From UBA4644 sp900555855 (GTDB taxonomy: Bacteria > Bacillota > Clostridia > Oscillospirales > Butyricicoccaceae): DNA of 64,000 nt. The stretch covers positions 1 through 64,000 of the forward strand of contig DAWAJD010000003.1 of the NCBI GenBank assembly GCA_052289195.1, given 5' to 3'. A program made the position numbers and the translations under genes. Numbering within the stretch: the first letter of the stretch is position 1; each line of letters starts with the position of its first letter. The notes under the pieces are model-generated. The model worked only from the letters and a program-made list of their open reading frames with translations. It did not search any database and was not told the origin of the DNA. This document shows positions 41,881 to 49,216 of this stretch, piece after piece.

Positions 41881-42639
41881 ATGAACAGAGCTTGCAAAAG
41901 GCATTTTTCCCGCCTTCCGGCGGCCTTTCTGGCGGCCGCCCTGCTGATTTTTTGTCTGGGAGCCTGCGGCCAAAACGCCCAGGCAGACCCTCCCGCTCCC
42001 ATCGTGACGCCCCGGCCGGAGGCCCCTGAGACGCCGGAGACACCCGAAACACCCGAAACGCCCGAAACGCCGGAAACGCCCACATCCCCCGCAGAGGAGC
42101 CGCCCCCCGCTTCGCCGGAGCCGGACGCCCCGTCCGGCGGCTCGCCCCCTGTCCCGGAGGAGCCGGCCGTTTCCCCGCCGGAGCCTGCCGCGCCGGAGGA
42201 GACCCCGGAAGCCCCGGAGACCCCAGAAGCCCCGGTCGCCCTCACCTGCACGGTGCGCATCTCCTGCGCCAGCATTTTAGAGCACAAAGAGCTGCTGGAT
42301 CCGGAAAAGGCGGAGCTCGTCCCGGAGGACGGCGTCCTGCTGCCGGAGACGGCGGTGGAGTTCACGGCGGGCGAGACGGTCTTTGATGTTTTGCTGCGGG
42401 TGACGAAGGAGCACAAGCTCCATCTGGAATATACCCAGTCGCCGCTTTATAAGACCGTGTATATCGAGGGCATCGGCAATCTGTATGAGTTTGACTGCGG
42501 CGCGCTCTCCGGCTGGATGTATTCCGTCAACGGCAGCTTTCCAAACTATGGCTGCAGCCTGTTTGCGCTGCAGGACGGCGACGCCGTCTGCTGGCTTTAC
42601 ACCTGCGATCAGGGGCAGGATGTGGGCGGCGGCGCGTGA
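41881..42639 (+). CDS. DUF4430 lipoprotein with a Thr-Pro-Glu linker
   Basis: 252 residues. Lipobox LGAC (Cys29), an exposed Pro/Thr/Glu linker (about 32-120, with six TPE repeats), then a DUF4430 domain (about 150-245): GETVFDVLLRVTKEHKLHLE, then GWMYSVNGSFPNYGCSLFAL and DGDAVCWLYTCD. DUF4430 is related to the C-terminal beta domain of transcobalamin and intrinsic factor. Preceded 4 bases upstream by the alpha-toroid SLH protein, so the two halves of a cobalamin-carrier-like pair lie in one operon as separate proteins. Ligand not shown by sequence. Confidence 0.82.
   Translation: MNRACKRHFSRLPAAFLAAALLIFCLGACGQNAQADPPAPIVTPRPEAPETPETPETPETPETPETPTSPAEEPPPASPEPDAPSGGSPPVPEEPAVSPPEPAAPEETPEAPETPEAPVALTCTVRISCASILEHKELLDPEKAELVPEDGVLLPETAVEFTAGETVFDVLLRVTKEHKLHLEYTQSPLYKTVYIEGIGNLYEFDCGALSGWMYSVNGSFPNYGCSLFALQDGDAVCWLYTCDQGQDVGGGA
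42028..42081 (+). repeat. Six tandem 9-base repeats coding Thr-Pro-Glu
   Basis: A short in-frame minisatellite (ACG CCG GAG with third-base changes) in the linker of the DUF4430 lipoprotein. Length variation between strains would change only the linker. Confidence 0.85.
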
Positions 42640-42660
42640 GCCGGGAAAGGAAGGAGATCC

Positions 42661-43446
42661 ATGATCTTACAGGGCAGCTTTTATTCCACCGCGCTGGATA
42701 TGGAGACCGGCGCGGCGCTGGTCTGCGCAAACCGCGCCTCCCCCCGGCCCCGGAAGGTGGCCTATCTGCTCCACGGCCTGCAGGGGCGGTATGACGATTT
42801 TCTCTATTATACCGTCCTGCCGGACCTGTGCCGGGAGTATGACTGTCTGTTCGTCCTGCCGGACGGGCAGCGGAGCTTTTATGCGGACATGGCCGTGGGC
42901 GGGCGGTATTTTACCTGGCTGACGGAGGAGCTTCCAAGGGCCGTGGCCGATCTGTTCCGGGTGTCCTCCGCCCCGGAGGATACCTATATCCTCGGCGCTT
43001 CCATGGGCGGCTACGGCGCGCTGAAGGCCGCCCTGACCCTGCCGGAGCGCTATGCTGCCTGCGGCGCCTTTTCTCCCTGCTGCCTGGACCTGCAGGATTA
43101 TCTCCGCCCCGCCTGGCGGGACGGCACCGACGGCGACGCCTTCCGGCGGATCTTCGGCAGCCGGCTGCAGACGGATTTTGACGCCGCCTTCGGCCCCGGC
43201 GAGAGCCATCGGGCGGAAAACGACCTGCTCCTGCTGGCGGAAAAGAACGCTTCCGTCGAAAAAAAGCCCCGGATCTTTACCTGCTGGGGCGAAAAGGATC
43301 TTTTTGCGGAGACCAACCGCGGCTTCCCCCAGGCCCTCCGGGCGCTGGGCTGGGACGCCTCCGGCAGAGAGGTCCCCGGCGGGATGCACAACTGGGCCTT
43401 CTTCAACGAAGCGCTGAAGCTGGCGCTGCCCATCTGTTTGGGCTGA
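42661..43446 (+). CDS. Alpha/beta-hydrolase esterase (EstA/tributyrin-esterase type)
   Basis: 261 residues. Nucleophile elbow GASMGGYGALKA (Ser114), oxyanion HGL near 38, a late Asp region (GEKDLFAETN) and the final His (GGMHNWAFFNEAL). No signal peptide, so it acts inside the cell. It resembles short-chain acyl esterases of the S-formylglutathione-hydrolase/EstA group. It is the third gene of the operon, 21 bases after DUF4430, preceded by AAGGAAGGAGA. A functional link to the surface proteins is unclear. Confidence 0.85.
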   Translation: MILQGSFYSTALDMETGAALVCANRASPRPRKVAYLLHGLQGRYDDFLYYTVLPDLCREYDCLFVLPDGQRSFYADMAVGGRYFTWLTEELPRAVADLFRVSSAPEDTYILGASMGGYGALKAALTLPERYAACGAFSPCCLDLQDYLRPAWRDGTDGDAFRRIFGSRLQTDFDAAFGPGESHRAENDLLLLAEKNASVEKKPRIFTCWGEKDLFAETNRGFPQALRALGWDASGREVPGGMHNWAFFNEALKLALPICLG

Positions 43447-43464
43447 TTTTTTGCCGGTTTTCTA

Positions 43465-43492
43465 TTGCAATTCCCCCTGTTTCTGGTACAAT
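43465..43492 (+). promoter_or_regulatory. Promoter of the CE15-like esterase gene
   Basis: TTGCAA (43465-43470), 16-bp spacer, TACAAT (43487-43492) with TGG upstream. Confidence 0.65.
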
Positions 43493-43543
43493 AGGGTTTG
43501 AATTTTATTGGACCGTAATGATCTTTTCATGGGAGGGACATCT

Positions 43544-44605
43544 ATGACCCTGCAGGAACTTCTGGACGCCCGGCAGCTGCCCGCCGTGGCCTTTCCGTCC
43601 TCCGCCACCGGCTGGTGGCAGAAGCATCGGGAGCTTTCCCGGCTGCTTTGCCAGGAGGCCTATGGCCAGCTGCCGCCGCAGCCCCTGCAGCTGCACGCCC
43701 AGGAGCTTGCGCTGGAGGAACGCTTCTGCGCGGGAAAGGCCCCGCTGCGGCAGCTCCGGCTGAGCTGCACCCTGCCGGGCGGGCAAGTCTCCTTCCCGGT
43801 CTCGCTGGCCGTCCCCCGGCAGGAGAATCCCTGCCCCGCCATCGTCTTCATCAGCTTCCGCCCCAACTTCCCGGACAAATATCTGCCGGTGGAGGAGCTG
43901 ACTGACCGGGGCTATGCGGTGGCTTCCTTCTGCTACAGCGATGTGACCGCCGACAACAGCGATTTCCGTTCCGGTCTGGCCGCCGTTCTGGATGTGGACC
44001 GGAGCCGGCCCAACGCCTCCGGCAAGCTGATCCTCTGGGCCTGGGCCGCCATGCGCGTGCTGGATCATCTGCGGACCCTGCCGGAGATCGACCATCGCAG
44101 GATCGCCGTGGCGGGCCATTCCCGCATGGGAAAGGCGGCGCTGCTGGCCTCCGTGCTGGATCCCCGGTTTTTTGCCGTCCTGGCCAACGAGCCCGGCTGC
44201 ATGGGCGGCGCGCTGACCCGGGGAAAGACCGGCGAAACCCTGGAAGACATCTGCGACTCCTTCCCCTATTTCTTTGCGCCCCGGCTGCGGGACTATGTAG
44301 GCCGGGAAGCGGCGCTCCCCTTTGACCAGCATTTCCTGCTGGCGCTGAACGCGCCCCGGAAGCTCTATGTGGCGTCGGCAGCCCAGGACTTCTGGGCGGA
44401 TCCCATCTCAGAGTTTTTGGGCTGTGCTGCAGCCTCCTGCGCCTGGGAACAGCTGGGTGCGCCGGGGCTTTTGGGGGCAGACCGTCTGCCCAGGCCAGGA
44501 ACGGTGCTTTCCGGCGGCATGATCGGCTACCACCTCCGGGAGGGGGAGCATTACCTCAGCCGCTATGAATGGCAGCGGTTTCTGGATTTTCTGGAAGAAG
44601 CATAA
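43544..44605 (+). CDS. CE15-like alpha/beta-hydrolase (glucuronoyl-esterase family homologue)
   Basis: 353 residues. The elbow GHSRMGKAAL (Ser193) matches the GxSRxGK motif that marks CE15 glucuronoyl esterases; NEPGCMGGALTRGK and the late His region HLREGEHYLSRYEW also agree with that family. CE15 enzymes cleave ester bonds between lignin and glucuronoxylan; none of the usual partner glycosidases or transporters is here, and no signal peptide is seen, so the substrate is probably an oligosaccharide or other ester inside the cell. Start ATG 43544 (GGGAGGGA upstream). Confidence 0.78.
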   Translation: MTLQELLDARQLPAVAFPSSATGWWQKHRELSRLLCQEAYGQLPPQPLQLHAQELALEERFCAGKAPLRQLRLSCTLPGGQVSFPVSLAVPRQENPCPAIVFISFRPNFPDKYLPVEELTDRGYAVASFCYSDVTADNSDFRSGLAAVLDVDRSRPNASGKLILWAWAAMRVLDHLRTLPEIDHRRIAVAGHSRMGKAALLASVLDPRFFAVLANEPGCMGGALTRGKTGETLEDICDSFPYFFAPRLRDYVGREAALPFDQHFLLALNAPRKLYVASAAQDFWADPISEFLGCAAASCAWEQLGAPGLLGADRLPRPGTVLSGGMIGYHLREGEHYLSRYEWQRFLDFLEEA

Positions 44606-44650
44606 ATTATCCTTTTCCCGAAAAAATATTCGCTTTTTTATAAAAAAAGC

Positions 44651-44680
44651 TTGACATCATCGGCTATATTGTGTTATTCT
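44651..44680 (+). promoter_or_regulatory. Promoter of the T-box/nhaC transcript
   Basis: TTGACA (44651-44656), 18-bp spacer, TATTCT (44675-44680). Transcription starts about 10-20 bases before stem I of the T-box. Confidence 0.75.
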
Positions 44681-44699
44681 GTGTCTTGCATTTGCATAT

Positions 44700-45004
44700 T
44701 GATTAAAGGCAGTGAAGAGAAGAGTACCCCCTGTCTGATCGCTACAGAGAGCCCCTGTCCCTGCTGAAACGGGGCGCGGGAAGCGGGAGGGAACATGGTC
44801 TTGGAGCCGCGCACCGAGCCGGACCTTTCGGTAAGGCTGCGCCGGGATCCGCCCGTTATCGCGGCAGGGTCTGGAGGCATACGCTTTCACACTCGCAGAG
44901 GCCGCGCGCCGTGAGACGCCGGCGAAATAAGGTGGTAACACGGAGCCGCAGGCTCTCGTCCTTATTCCCCACTTGGCGGGAGGGACGGGGGTTTCTTTTT
45001 TTTG
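44700..45004 (+). ncRNA. T-box riboswitch, methionine specifier (ATG)
   Basis: Stem I: AGTA (44723-44726) on the 5' side of the specifier loop, AGAGAGCC in the distal part, and on the 3' side GGGAAC, then ATG at 44795-44797 and a purine. The stretch CCCT/AGGG closes the loop. The T-box core AAGGTGGTAACACGG is at 44929-44943, with TGGT pairing the ACCA end of a tRNA with discriminator A, as in tRNA-Met. A terminator (arms near 44957-44968 and 44977-44990) ends in a long T run to 45003. Uncharged tRNA-Met would prevent termination and turn on the transporter gene. Confidence 0.88.
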
Positions 45005-45046
45005 CCCTTTCTCTCTCTATTTTCAAAACGAGGAGGAACCCCCTGC

Positions 45047-46357
45047 ATGAAAAAAGGAAATTTCAAGGCGCTGCTGCCCATCGGCGTCTTTCTGGCGATC
45101 TATCTTGGCCTGGGCATCACCTTTGAGTATGTGCTCAAGATCTCCATGGGCTTTTACAACATTCCCATCATTGTGGCCTTTCTGGCAGCCATTCTTGTTG
45201 CCTGCCTGCAGAATCCCAGCCTGAGCTTTGATCAGAAAACGGAGATCATGGGCCGGGGCGTGGGCGATAAAAACATCATCATCATGGTCCTGATCTTCTT
45301 CACCGCCGGCATCTTTTCTGCCATTGTTGGCCGCAGCGGCGCCCAGAGCGTGGCCTACTTCCTGCTGAGCATCGTGCCCGCCAAGCTGGCCGTGGCCATG
45401 ATCTTTGTCATCGCCTGCTTTGTTTCCACCGCCATGGGCACCAGCGTCGGCACCATCACACTGATCGTTCCCATCGCCGTGGAGGTGGCGCTGGCCAGCG
45501 GCTACAGCGTCCCCCTCTGCATCGGCACCGTTATGGGCGGCTCCATGTTTGGCGACAACCTCTCCTTTATCTCCGACACCACGATCGCTGCCTGCAACGG
45601 TCAGGGCTGTCAGATGAAGGATAAGTTCCGGGAGAACTTCTGGATCGCGCTGCCTGCCGCCCTGGCGACGCTGGGCGTTATTCTGCTCCTGACGCTGGGG
45701 CAGACGCCTACGCTGGTTTTGGGCGATTATAATCTGTTGCAGGTCCTGCCCTATGTGCTGGTGCTTATCGGCGGCGTCATTGGCATCAATGTTTTTGTAG
45801 TGCTTATCGCAGGTATCGTCTCAGGCAGCATCATTTCACTGGCCACTGGTGCCCACGATTCCTTCTTTTCCCTGCTGGGCAGCGCCGATGATGGCATTAC
45901 GGGGATGTATGAGACGGCCACCGTCGCCATTCTTGTGGCAGCCATGTGTGCTCTGATCCGGGAGTATGGCGGCTTCGACGCTCTGCTGGGCGCCATCAAG
46001 CGGATCTTCCGGGGCAAAAAGGGCGGCCAACTGGGCATGGGCCTGCTGGTGGGCGCTATGGACATCGCCACCGCCAACAATACCGTGGCCATCGTCATGG
46101 CCAACCCCATCGCCCGGGAAATGGCACAGGAATACGGCGTCTCGCCCAAAAAAACGGCGTCGATTCTGGATACCTTCTCCTGCATTTTCCAAGGCGTTAT
46201 CCCCTACGGCGCGCAGATGCTGGTGGCCATCACCGGCGCAGCGTCTCTGGGCGAGACGGTCTCCGCCTTCGACATCATGCCCTATCTTTTCTATCCCTTC
46301 CTGCTGCTGATCAGCAGCCTGGTCTTTATCTTCCTGCTCCCGGAGAAAACGAAATAA
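45047..46357 (+). CDS. NhaC-family transporter, probably a methionine transporter (MetT-like)
   Basis: 436 residues with about ten membrane helices and the family motif GTSVGTITLIVPIAVEVA, then GGSMFGDNLSFISDTTIAA. Annotated by homology as a Na+/H+ antiporter. However, its T-box leader with specifier ATG points to control by methionine starvation, and an NhaC-family clade (MetT) has been predicted from riboswitch control to take up methionine. I favour methionine uptake. ATG 45047 has AGGAGG 10 bases upstream; the earlier in-frame start lies in the T run of the leader. A strong terminator follows at 46372. Confidence 0.85.
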   Translation: MKKGNFKALLPIGVFLAIYLGLGITFEYVLKISMGFYNIPIIVAFLAAILVACLQNPSLSFDQKTEIMGRGVGDKNIIIMVLIFFTAGIFSAIVGRSGAQSVAYFLLSIVPAKLAVAMIFVIACFVSTAMGTSVGTITLIVPIAVEVALASGYSVPLCIGTVMGGSMFGDNLSFISDTTIAACNGQGCQMKDKFRENFWIALPAALATLGVILLLTLGQTPTLVLGDYNLLQVLPYVLVLIGGVIGINVFVVLIAGIVSGSIISLATGAHDSFFSLLGSADDGITGMYETATVAILVAAMCALIREYGGFDALLGAIKRIFRGKKGGQLGMGLLVGAMDIATANNTVAIVMANPIAREMAQEYGVSPKKTASILDTFSCIFQGVIPYGAQMLVAITGAASLGETVSAFDIMPYLFYPFLLLISSLVFIFLLPEKTK

Positions 46358-46371
46358 GCGCAGAATATGGC

Positions 46372-46409
46372 AGCGCCGCCCGGCGGAATTGACCGGGCGG
46401 CGCTTTTTT
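46372..46409 (+). terminator. Terminator of the NhaC-family gene
   Basis: A 12-base GC stem (46372-46383 with 46393-46404) and a T run to 46409. Confidence 0.88.
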
Positions 46410-46448
46410 GCTTCTGCATGGGCCTTTTGCAATAAGGCGGTTCTTTTG

Positions 46449-47153
46449 TTATGCCAGCGTCTCCCGCAGGCGAGCCATGGCCCGTTTTTCCAGACGGCTC
46501 ACCTGGACCTGGGTCACGCCCAGGATCCGGGCGGTGTTCTGCTGGGTCAGATCCCGCAGATAGCGCAGCAGGATCACCTGCCGCTGCAGCGGCTCCAGCG
46601 ACGCCACCGCCTGCCGCACATCCAGCCGCTCTGCAAGGGCGGCCTCCGGGCTCTCCCCCGGCAAAAGCTCCAGAAGCGGCGCGCCGTCCTCCCGCACGGT
46701 CTCCTCCAGCGACTGACATTCCGAAGGGGCCTGCAGCGCCTCCAGCACCTCCTCCAGCGTCAGGCCCGTGGCCTGACAGAGCTGGCTCAGGCGCGGGCTT
46801 TCCCCCGTCTCCGCGCAAAGCGCCTGCTTTGCCCGCTGGACGGCGGCGGCGTGTTCCTTTACCGTGCGGCTCACCTTGATGGGGCCGTCGTCCCGCAGAA
46901 AACGGCGCATCTCTCCGGCGATCTTGGGGACGGCATAGGTGGAAAACTCCACCGGACGGGTCAGGTCAAAATCCCGGATGGCCTTGATCAGCCCGATGCA
47001 GCCCAGCTGAAACAGATCCTCCGGCTCGCCCCGGCCGGCAAACCGCCGGACGATGCTGTGGACCAGCGGCAGATTGCTCCGGGTCAGCCGGTCCAGCGCT
47101 GCCGGGTCTCCCTGCTGGGCCAGGGCGATCTGCCGGCGCAGCTCCTCCCTCAC
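46449..47153 (-). CDS. sigF: Sporulation sigma factor sigma-F
   Basis: 234 residues, sigma-70 family regions 2 to 4. Region 2: SNLPLVHSIVRRFAGRG, then DLFQLGCIGLIKAIRDFD; region 3: RDDGPIKVSRTVKE; region 4: VILLRYLRDLTQQNTARILGVTQVQVSRLE. It directs early forespore transcription and is held inactive by SpoIIAB. It follows spoIIAB with a 4-base overlap, as in the canonical spoIIA operon. Length and RDDG-x-x-KVSR pattern separate it from other sigma factors. A sigma-G assignment is less likely given the operon partners. Confidence 0.93.
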   Translation of the reverse strand: MREELRRQIALAQQGDPAALDRLTRSNLPLVHSIVRRFAGRGEPEDLFQLGCIGLIKAIRDFDLTRPVEFSTYAVPKIAGEMRRFLRDDGPIKVSRTVKEHAAAVQRAKQALCAETGESPRLSQLCQATGLTLEEVLEALQAPSECQSLEETVREDGAPLLELLPGESPEAALAERLDVRQAVASLEPLQRQVILLRYLRDLTQQNTARILGVTQVQVSRLEKRAMARLRETLA

Positions 47154-47593
47154 GCCTGCTTCCGGGGCTCCAGCGTCTTGCGCAGGGTGACGGCCGTGCC
47201 CTTTCCCGGCTGGGAGCGGACGGTGAGCCTGTCCATAAAGCTCTCCATGATGGTAAAGCCCATGCCGGAGCGGTCTGTCCCGCCGGTGGTGAACAGCGGC
47301 TCCCGGGCCTGCGCCACATCGGCGATGCCGCAGCCCTTGTCCCGGATGACGATCTCCACTGCCGCCGGCGCAAACAGCCGCACCCGCATGGTGATCATGC
47401 CCAGGGTATCCCGGTAGCCGTGGACGATGGCGTTGGTGACGGCCTCCGAGACCGCCGTTTTGATATCATAGACCTGCTCCACCGTAGGGTCCAGCTGGGC
47501 CACGAAGGCCGCCGCGGCCGCCCGGGCAAAGGCCTCGTTGGCGCTGCGGCTGACGAAGCGCAGGGTCATTTCATTGATCATCTGCTGTTTCAT
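47150..47593 (-). CDS. spoIIAB: Anti-sigma-F factor SpoIIAB (complete copy)
   Basis: 147 residues of GHKL-type kinase: N box EAVTNAIVHGY (near 50-60), G1 DKGCGI, G2 GGTDRSGMGFTIMESFMD. It binds sigma-F with ATP and phosphorylates SpoIIAA on serine. It overlaps sigF by 4 bases; GGGAGG precedes its start, 15 bases after the stop of a STAS fragment. A second, partial copy lies 146 bases further upstream, across the N gap. Confidence 0.93.
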   Translation of the reverse strand: MKQQMINEMTLRFVSRSANEAFARAAAAAFVAQLDPTVEQVYDIKTAVSEAVTNAIVHGYRDTLGMITMRVRLFAPAAVEIVIRDKGCGIADVAQAREPLFTTGGTDRSGMGFTIMESFMDRLTVRSQPGKGTAVTLRKTLEPRKQA

Positions 47594-47608
47594 GGCGTTT
47601 TTCCTCCC

Positions 47609-47728
47609 TTATTCCAGATCCACCAGCCGCTGGATGCCTGCGGCGGTGAGCACGCGTTTGGCCTGGGGCGGCGTTCCCCGAACGGCAAAGCGGCAGCCGC
47701 AAGCCCGGCATTTCCGGGCGGTCTGAAG
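47609..47728 (-). pseudogene. C-terminal fragment of a SpoIIAA-like STAS gene at the scaffold gap
   Basis: Reading out of the N gap, 39 codons end in TAA: the segment FAVRGTPPQAKRVLTAAGIQ and a final LVDLE look like the last strand and helix of a SpoIIAA-type STAS domain. The upstream part is lost in the gap. It differs strongly from the C terminus of the complete spoIIAA at 47914, so it is not the same gene read twice. It stands just before the complete spoIIAB, the place spoIIAA should have. It may be intact in the genome; only the assembly breaks it. Confidence 0.7.
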
Positions 47729-47738
47729 NNNNNNNNNN
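47729..47738. other. Assembly gap (ten N)
   Basis: Ten unresolved bases of unknown true length. The left and right sides carry parts of homologous genes, and the break falls at the most conserved stretch of spoIIAB (the TNAIVHGY region), typical of assembly failure at a repeat. Confidence 0.99.
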
Positions 47739-47897
47739 GTTGGTCACCGCCTCGCTGACGGCGGTCTTGATGTCCCCCAGCTCATCCAGTGTGGGGTCCA
47801 GTTGGGCGGCAAAGCCTGCCGCCGCCACCCGCGCAAACCCCTCGTTGCTGCTGCGGCTCAGGAATTCCAGTGTCACGTAGTTTTCAGCTCGTGTCAT
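47739..47897 (-). CDS. SpoIIAB-like gene, partial second copy (N-terminal 53 residues)
   Basis: Starts at ATG 47897 with GGAG 8 bases before it. The 53 residues up to the gap are similar to the complete SpoIIAB (AAQLDPTLDELGDIKTAVSE against AAQLDPTVEQ-Y-DIKTAVSE), with a different first dozen residues. It follows a complete spoIIAA, so spoIIAA-spoIIAB is either duplicated in tandem or two contigs from related genomes were joined here. The rest of this gene is not in the window. Confidence 0.75.
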
Positions 47898-47913
47898 ATT
47901 ATGTACTCCCTCC

Positions 47914-48219
47914 TCAAACGATCGTCACCATGCGTCCGACGCCCGACGCTTCGAACACCTTTCTTGGCTGCTGCGCCACATGATACAGCGTTACGGCGCC
48001 GCCCAGCTCCCGCATCCGCTGCCAACCCCGCAGCGCCACGGCGATGCCGGAGCTGTCCATAAAATCCAGGCCGGAAAGCTCCAGCAGAAAGCCGCCGGGC
48101 AGCAGGTCCTCCACCAGCCCGGCCAGCCGCGCCATGCCCTGGATGGCTTCGTGGTGCCCCAGCTCACCGAACAGCCGCACGGTGAGCACGCCCTCCCGCA
48201 GGGCGTATTGCATATCCAT
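47914..48219 (-). CDS. spoIIAA: Anti-anti-sigma factor SpoIIAA
   Basis: 101 residues, a STAS domain with the phosphorylation site MDSSGIA (Ser57 is the expected phosphoserine). Unphosphorylated SpoIIAA binds SpoIIAB and frees sigma-F. The C terminus (YHVAQQPRKVFEASGVGRMV) is typical. A terminator of the upstream gene lies 25 bases before the start region, and I could not find a clear sigma-H promoter, so the promoter may lie inside the hairpin or in the gene upstream. Confidence 0.9.
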   Translation of the reverse strand: MDMQYALREGVLTVRLFGELGHHEAIQGMARLAGLVEDLLPGGFLLELSGLDFMDSSGIAVALRGWQRMRELGGAVTLYHVAQQPRKVFEASGVGRMVTIV

Positions 48220-48243
48220 AGGTGATCCCCCTTCTGGTTTCAG

Positions 48244-48285
48244 ATCAAAAAAATCAAGGCTGCGGACAAAGCCTGTCCGCAGCCT
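48244..48285 (-). terminator. Terminator of the ECF-S-like gene
   Basis: A 12-base stem (48257-48268 with 48274-48285); on the minus strand it is followed by TTGATTTTTTT. It lies between the ECF-S-like gene and spoIIAA. Confidence 0.85.
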
Positions 48286-48351
48286 ATTTTACCGGAAACG
48301 CCGGAGATATTCTGTCGCTTTTCGGCGCTTTTCTTCCCGCAGCCGGAAAAC

Positions 48352-48876
48352 TTATTTCTGTGCCTTCTTCAACAGCGGCACCACCACCAGCCCCAGCGCG
48401 CCGCCGATGAGCGCCGTGATCAGCTGGGGCCAGGAGAACATGGTGGTGAAGGTCTGCACCTGCTTTTCCGCCAGCGTCAGCACCCGGCAGAGCAGCTGCA
48501 CCACCAGCAGATAGAGCGTCAGGAATTTGACGGCGGAAGCCGCCGCCAGACCGCCCAGCCGCACCGGCAGGCCCGCGCTCTCCTTTTTGCGCAGCAGCAG
48601 GGAAAGCACCAGCACATAGACCAGATTGCCTACGGCGATGGCGGGGACGATGGCCAGCAGCTTGGGCCCCACGCCCAGCAGAAAGGCCAGGAAGGGCGAG
48701 GCCGCCGCCAGCACCAGGCTGCCCCCCAGCGGCAGCATCAGCGCGCCCACTGCCAAAACGCAGTTGACGCAGGAGCCGGTAACGATCTGCCCCGCCGCCT
48801 TGGTGACGGTCTGCAGGATCACCAGCAGCGCCAGCAGCACGGCCGTCCGGGTAATGGTTTTCGTTGTCTGATTCAT
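48352..48876 (-). CDS. ECF-transporter S-component-like membrane protein
   Basis: 174 residues with five or six membrane helices, an Arg/Thr-rich N terminus (TKTITRTAVLLALLVILQ) and an AVGNLVYVLVLSLLL helix. This size and the RTAVLLAL start are typical of substrate-binding S components of ECF vitamin transporters. The vitamin cannot be read from the sequence. The energising EcfA/EcfT genes are not in the window. Start ATG 48876 with AGGAGG upstream; its promoter is at 48968. Confidence 0.6.
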   Translation of the reverse strand: MNQTTKTITRTAVLLALLVILQTVTKAAGQIVTGSCVNCVLAVGALMLPLGGSLVLAAASPFLAFLLGVGPKLLAIVPAIAVGNLVYVLVLSLLLRKKESAGLPVRLGGLAAASAVKFLTLYLLVVQLLCRVLTLAEKQVQTFTTMFSWPQLITALIGGALGLVVVPLLKKAQK

Positions 48877-48967
48877 ATTGGTTCCTCCTTCTGGGACCGA
48901 AGTCCGGGCATCTGTCACAGCCGCGCTTTTCACCAGAAAAGTCGCGGCAAAATTGTTCACATTTCTT

Positions 48968-48996
48968 ATTATACTCCCCAGATCGCCGTTTTGCAA
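48968..48996 (-). promoter_or_regulatory. Promoter of the ECF-S-like gene
   Basis: On the minus strand: TTGCAA (48991-48996), 17-bp spacer, TATAAT (48968-48973). Confidence 0.75.
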
Positions 48997-49070
48997 TCTT
49001 TTCTCTATTCTTCAAACAAAAACGGAAATCAGCGCAATTTTCTATAAAAGCATCGCATATTTTTTGAATT

Positions 49071-49098
49071 CCAGCCGTTTTTCCGGAAAAACGGCTGG
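49071..49098. repeat. Perfect 28-bp palindrome
   Basis: CCAGCCGTTTTTCC and its exact complement meet at the centre without a loop base. It lies in the 340-base gap between khpA and the ECF-S-like gene. It could be a transcription end, an operator or a recombination site; the T-rich tail expected of a terminator is missing on the minus strand. Confidence 0.9.
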
Positions 49099-49188
49099 CA
49101 AAAAGTTAGTCTTTTCTTCCTTTTTATGCAGAAACGCGGCAGGAAAGCTCTCGCTCCTGCCGCGCTGCTGAAAAGCCATATTATTTGG

Positions 49189-49210
49189 GATCCCCGGCCT
49201 TTCGGGGATC
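49189..49210 (-). other. Hairpin directly behind khpA
   Basis: GATCCCCG (49189-49196) pairs with CGGGGATC (49203-49210), 6-base loop. It begins 6 bases after the khpA stop but has no T run on the minus strand, so it may protect the 3' end rather than terminate by itself. Confidence 0.6.
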
Positions 49211-49216
49211 TTCCGT

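Noticed and set aside
42028..42081. Short repeats as a possible CRISPR
   Set aside because: Nine-base in-frame codon repeats inside a gene, without spacers.
40281..42416. Upstream extension of the nrdG frame by about 700 codons
   Set aside because: It is antisense of the SLH and DUF4430 genes; the true start at 40280 has a ribosome site and its own promoter.
44794..44796. T-box specifier CAT (histidine)
   Set aside because: tRNA-His has discriminator C, which would need TGGG in the T-box; the sequence has TGGT. The loop context places ATG as the codon.
48219..48352. Sigma-H promoter of the spoIIA operon
   Set aside because: A GAAT-like element with a poor -35 and 13-bp spacing exists, but it lies before the terminator and is too weak to claim.
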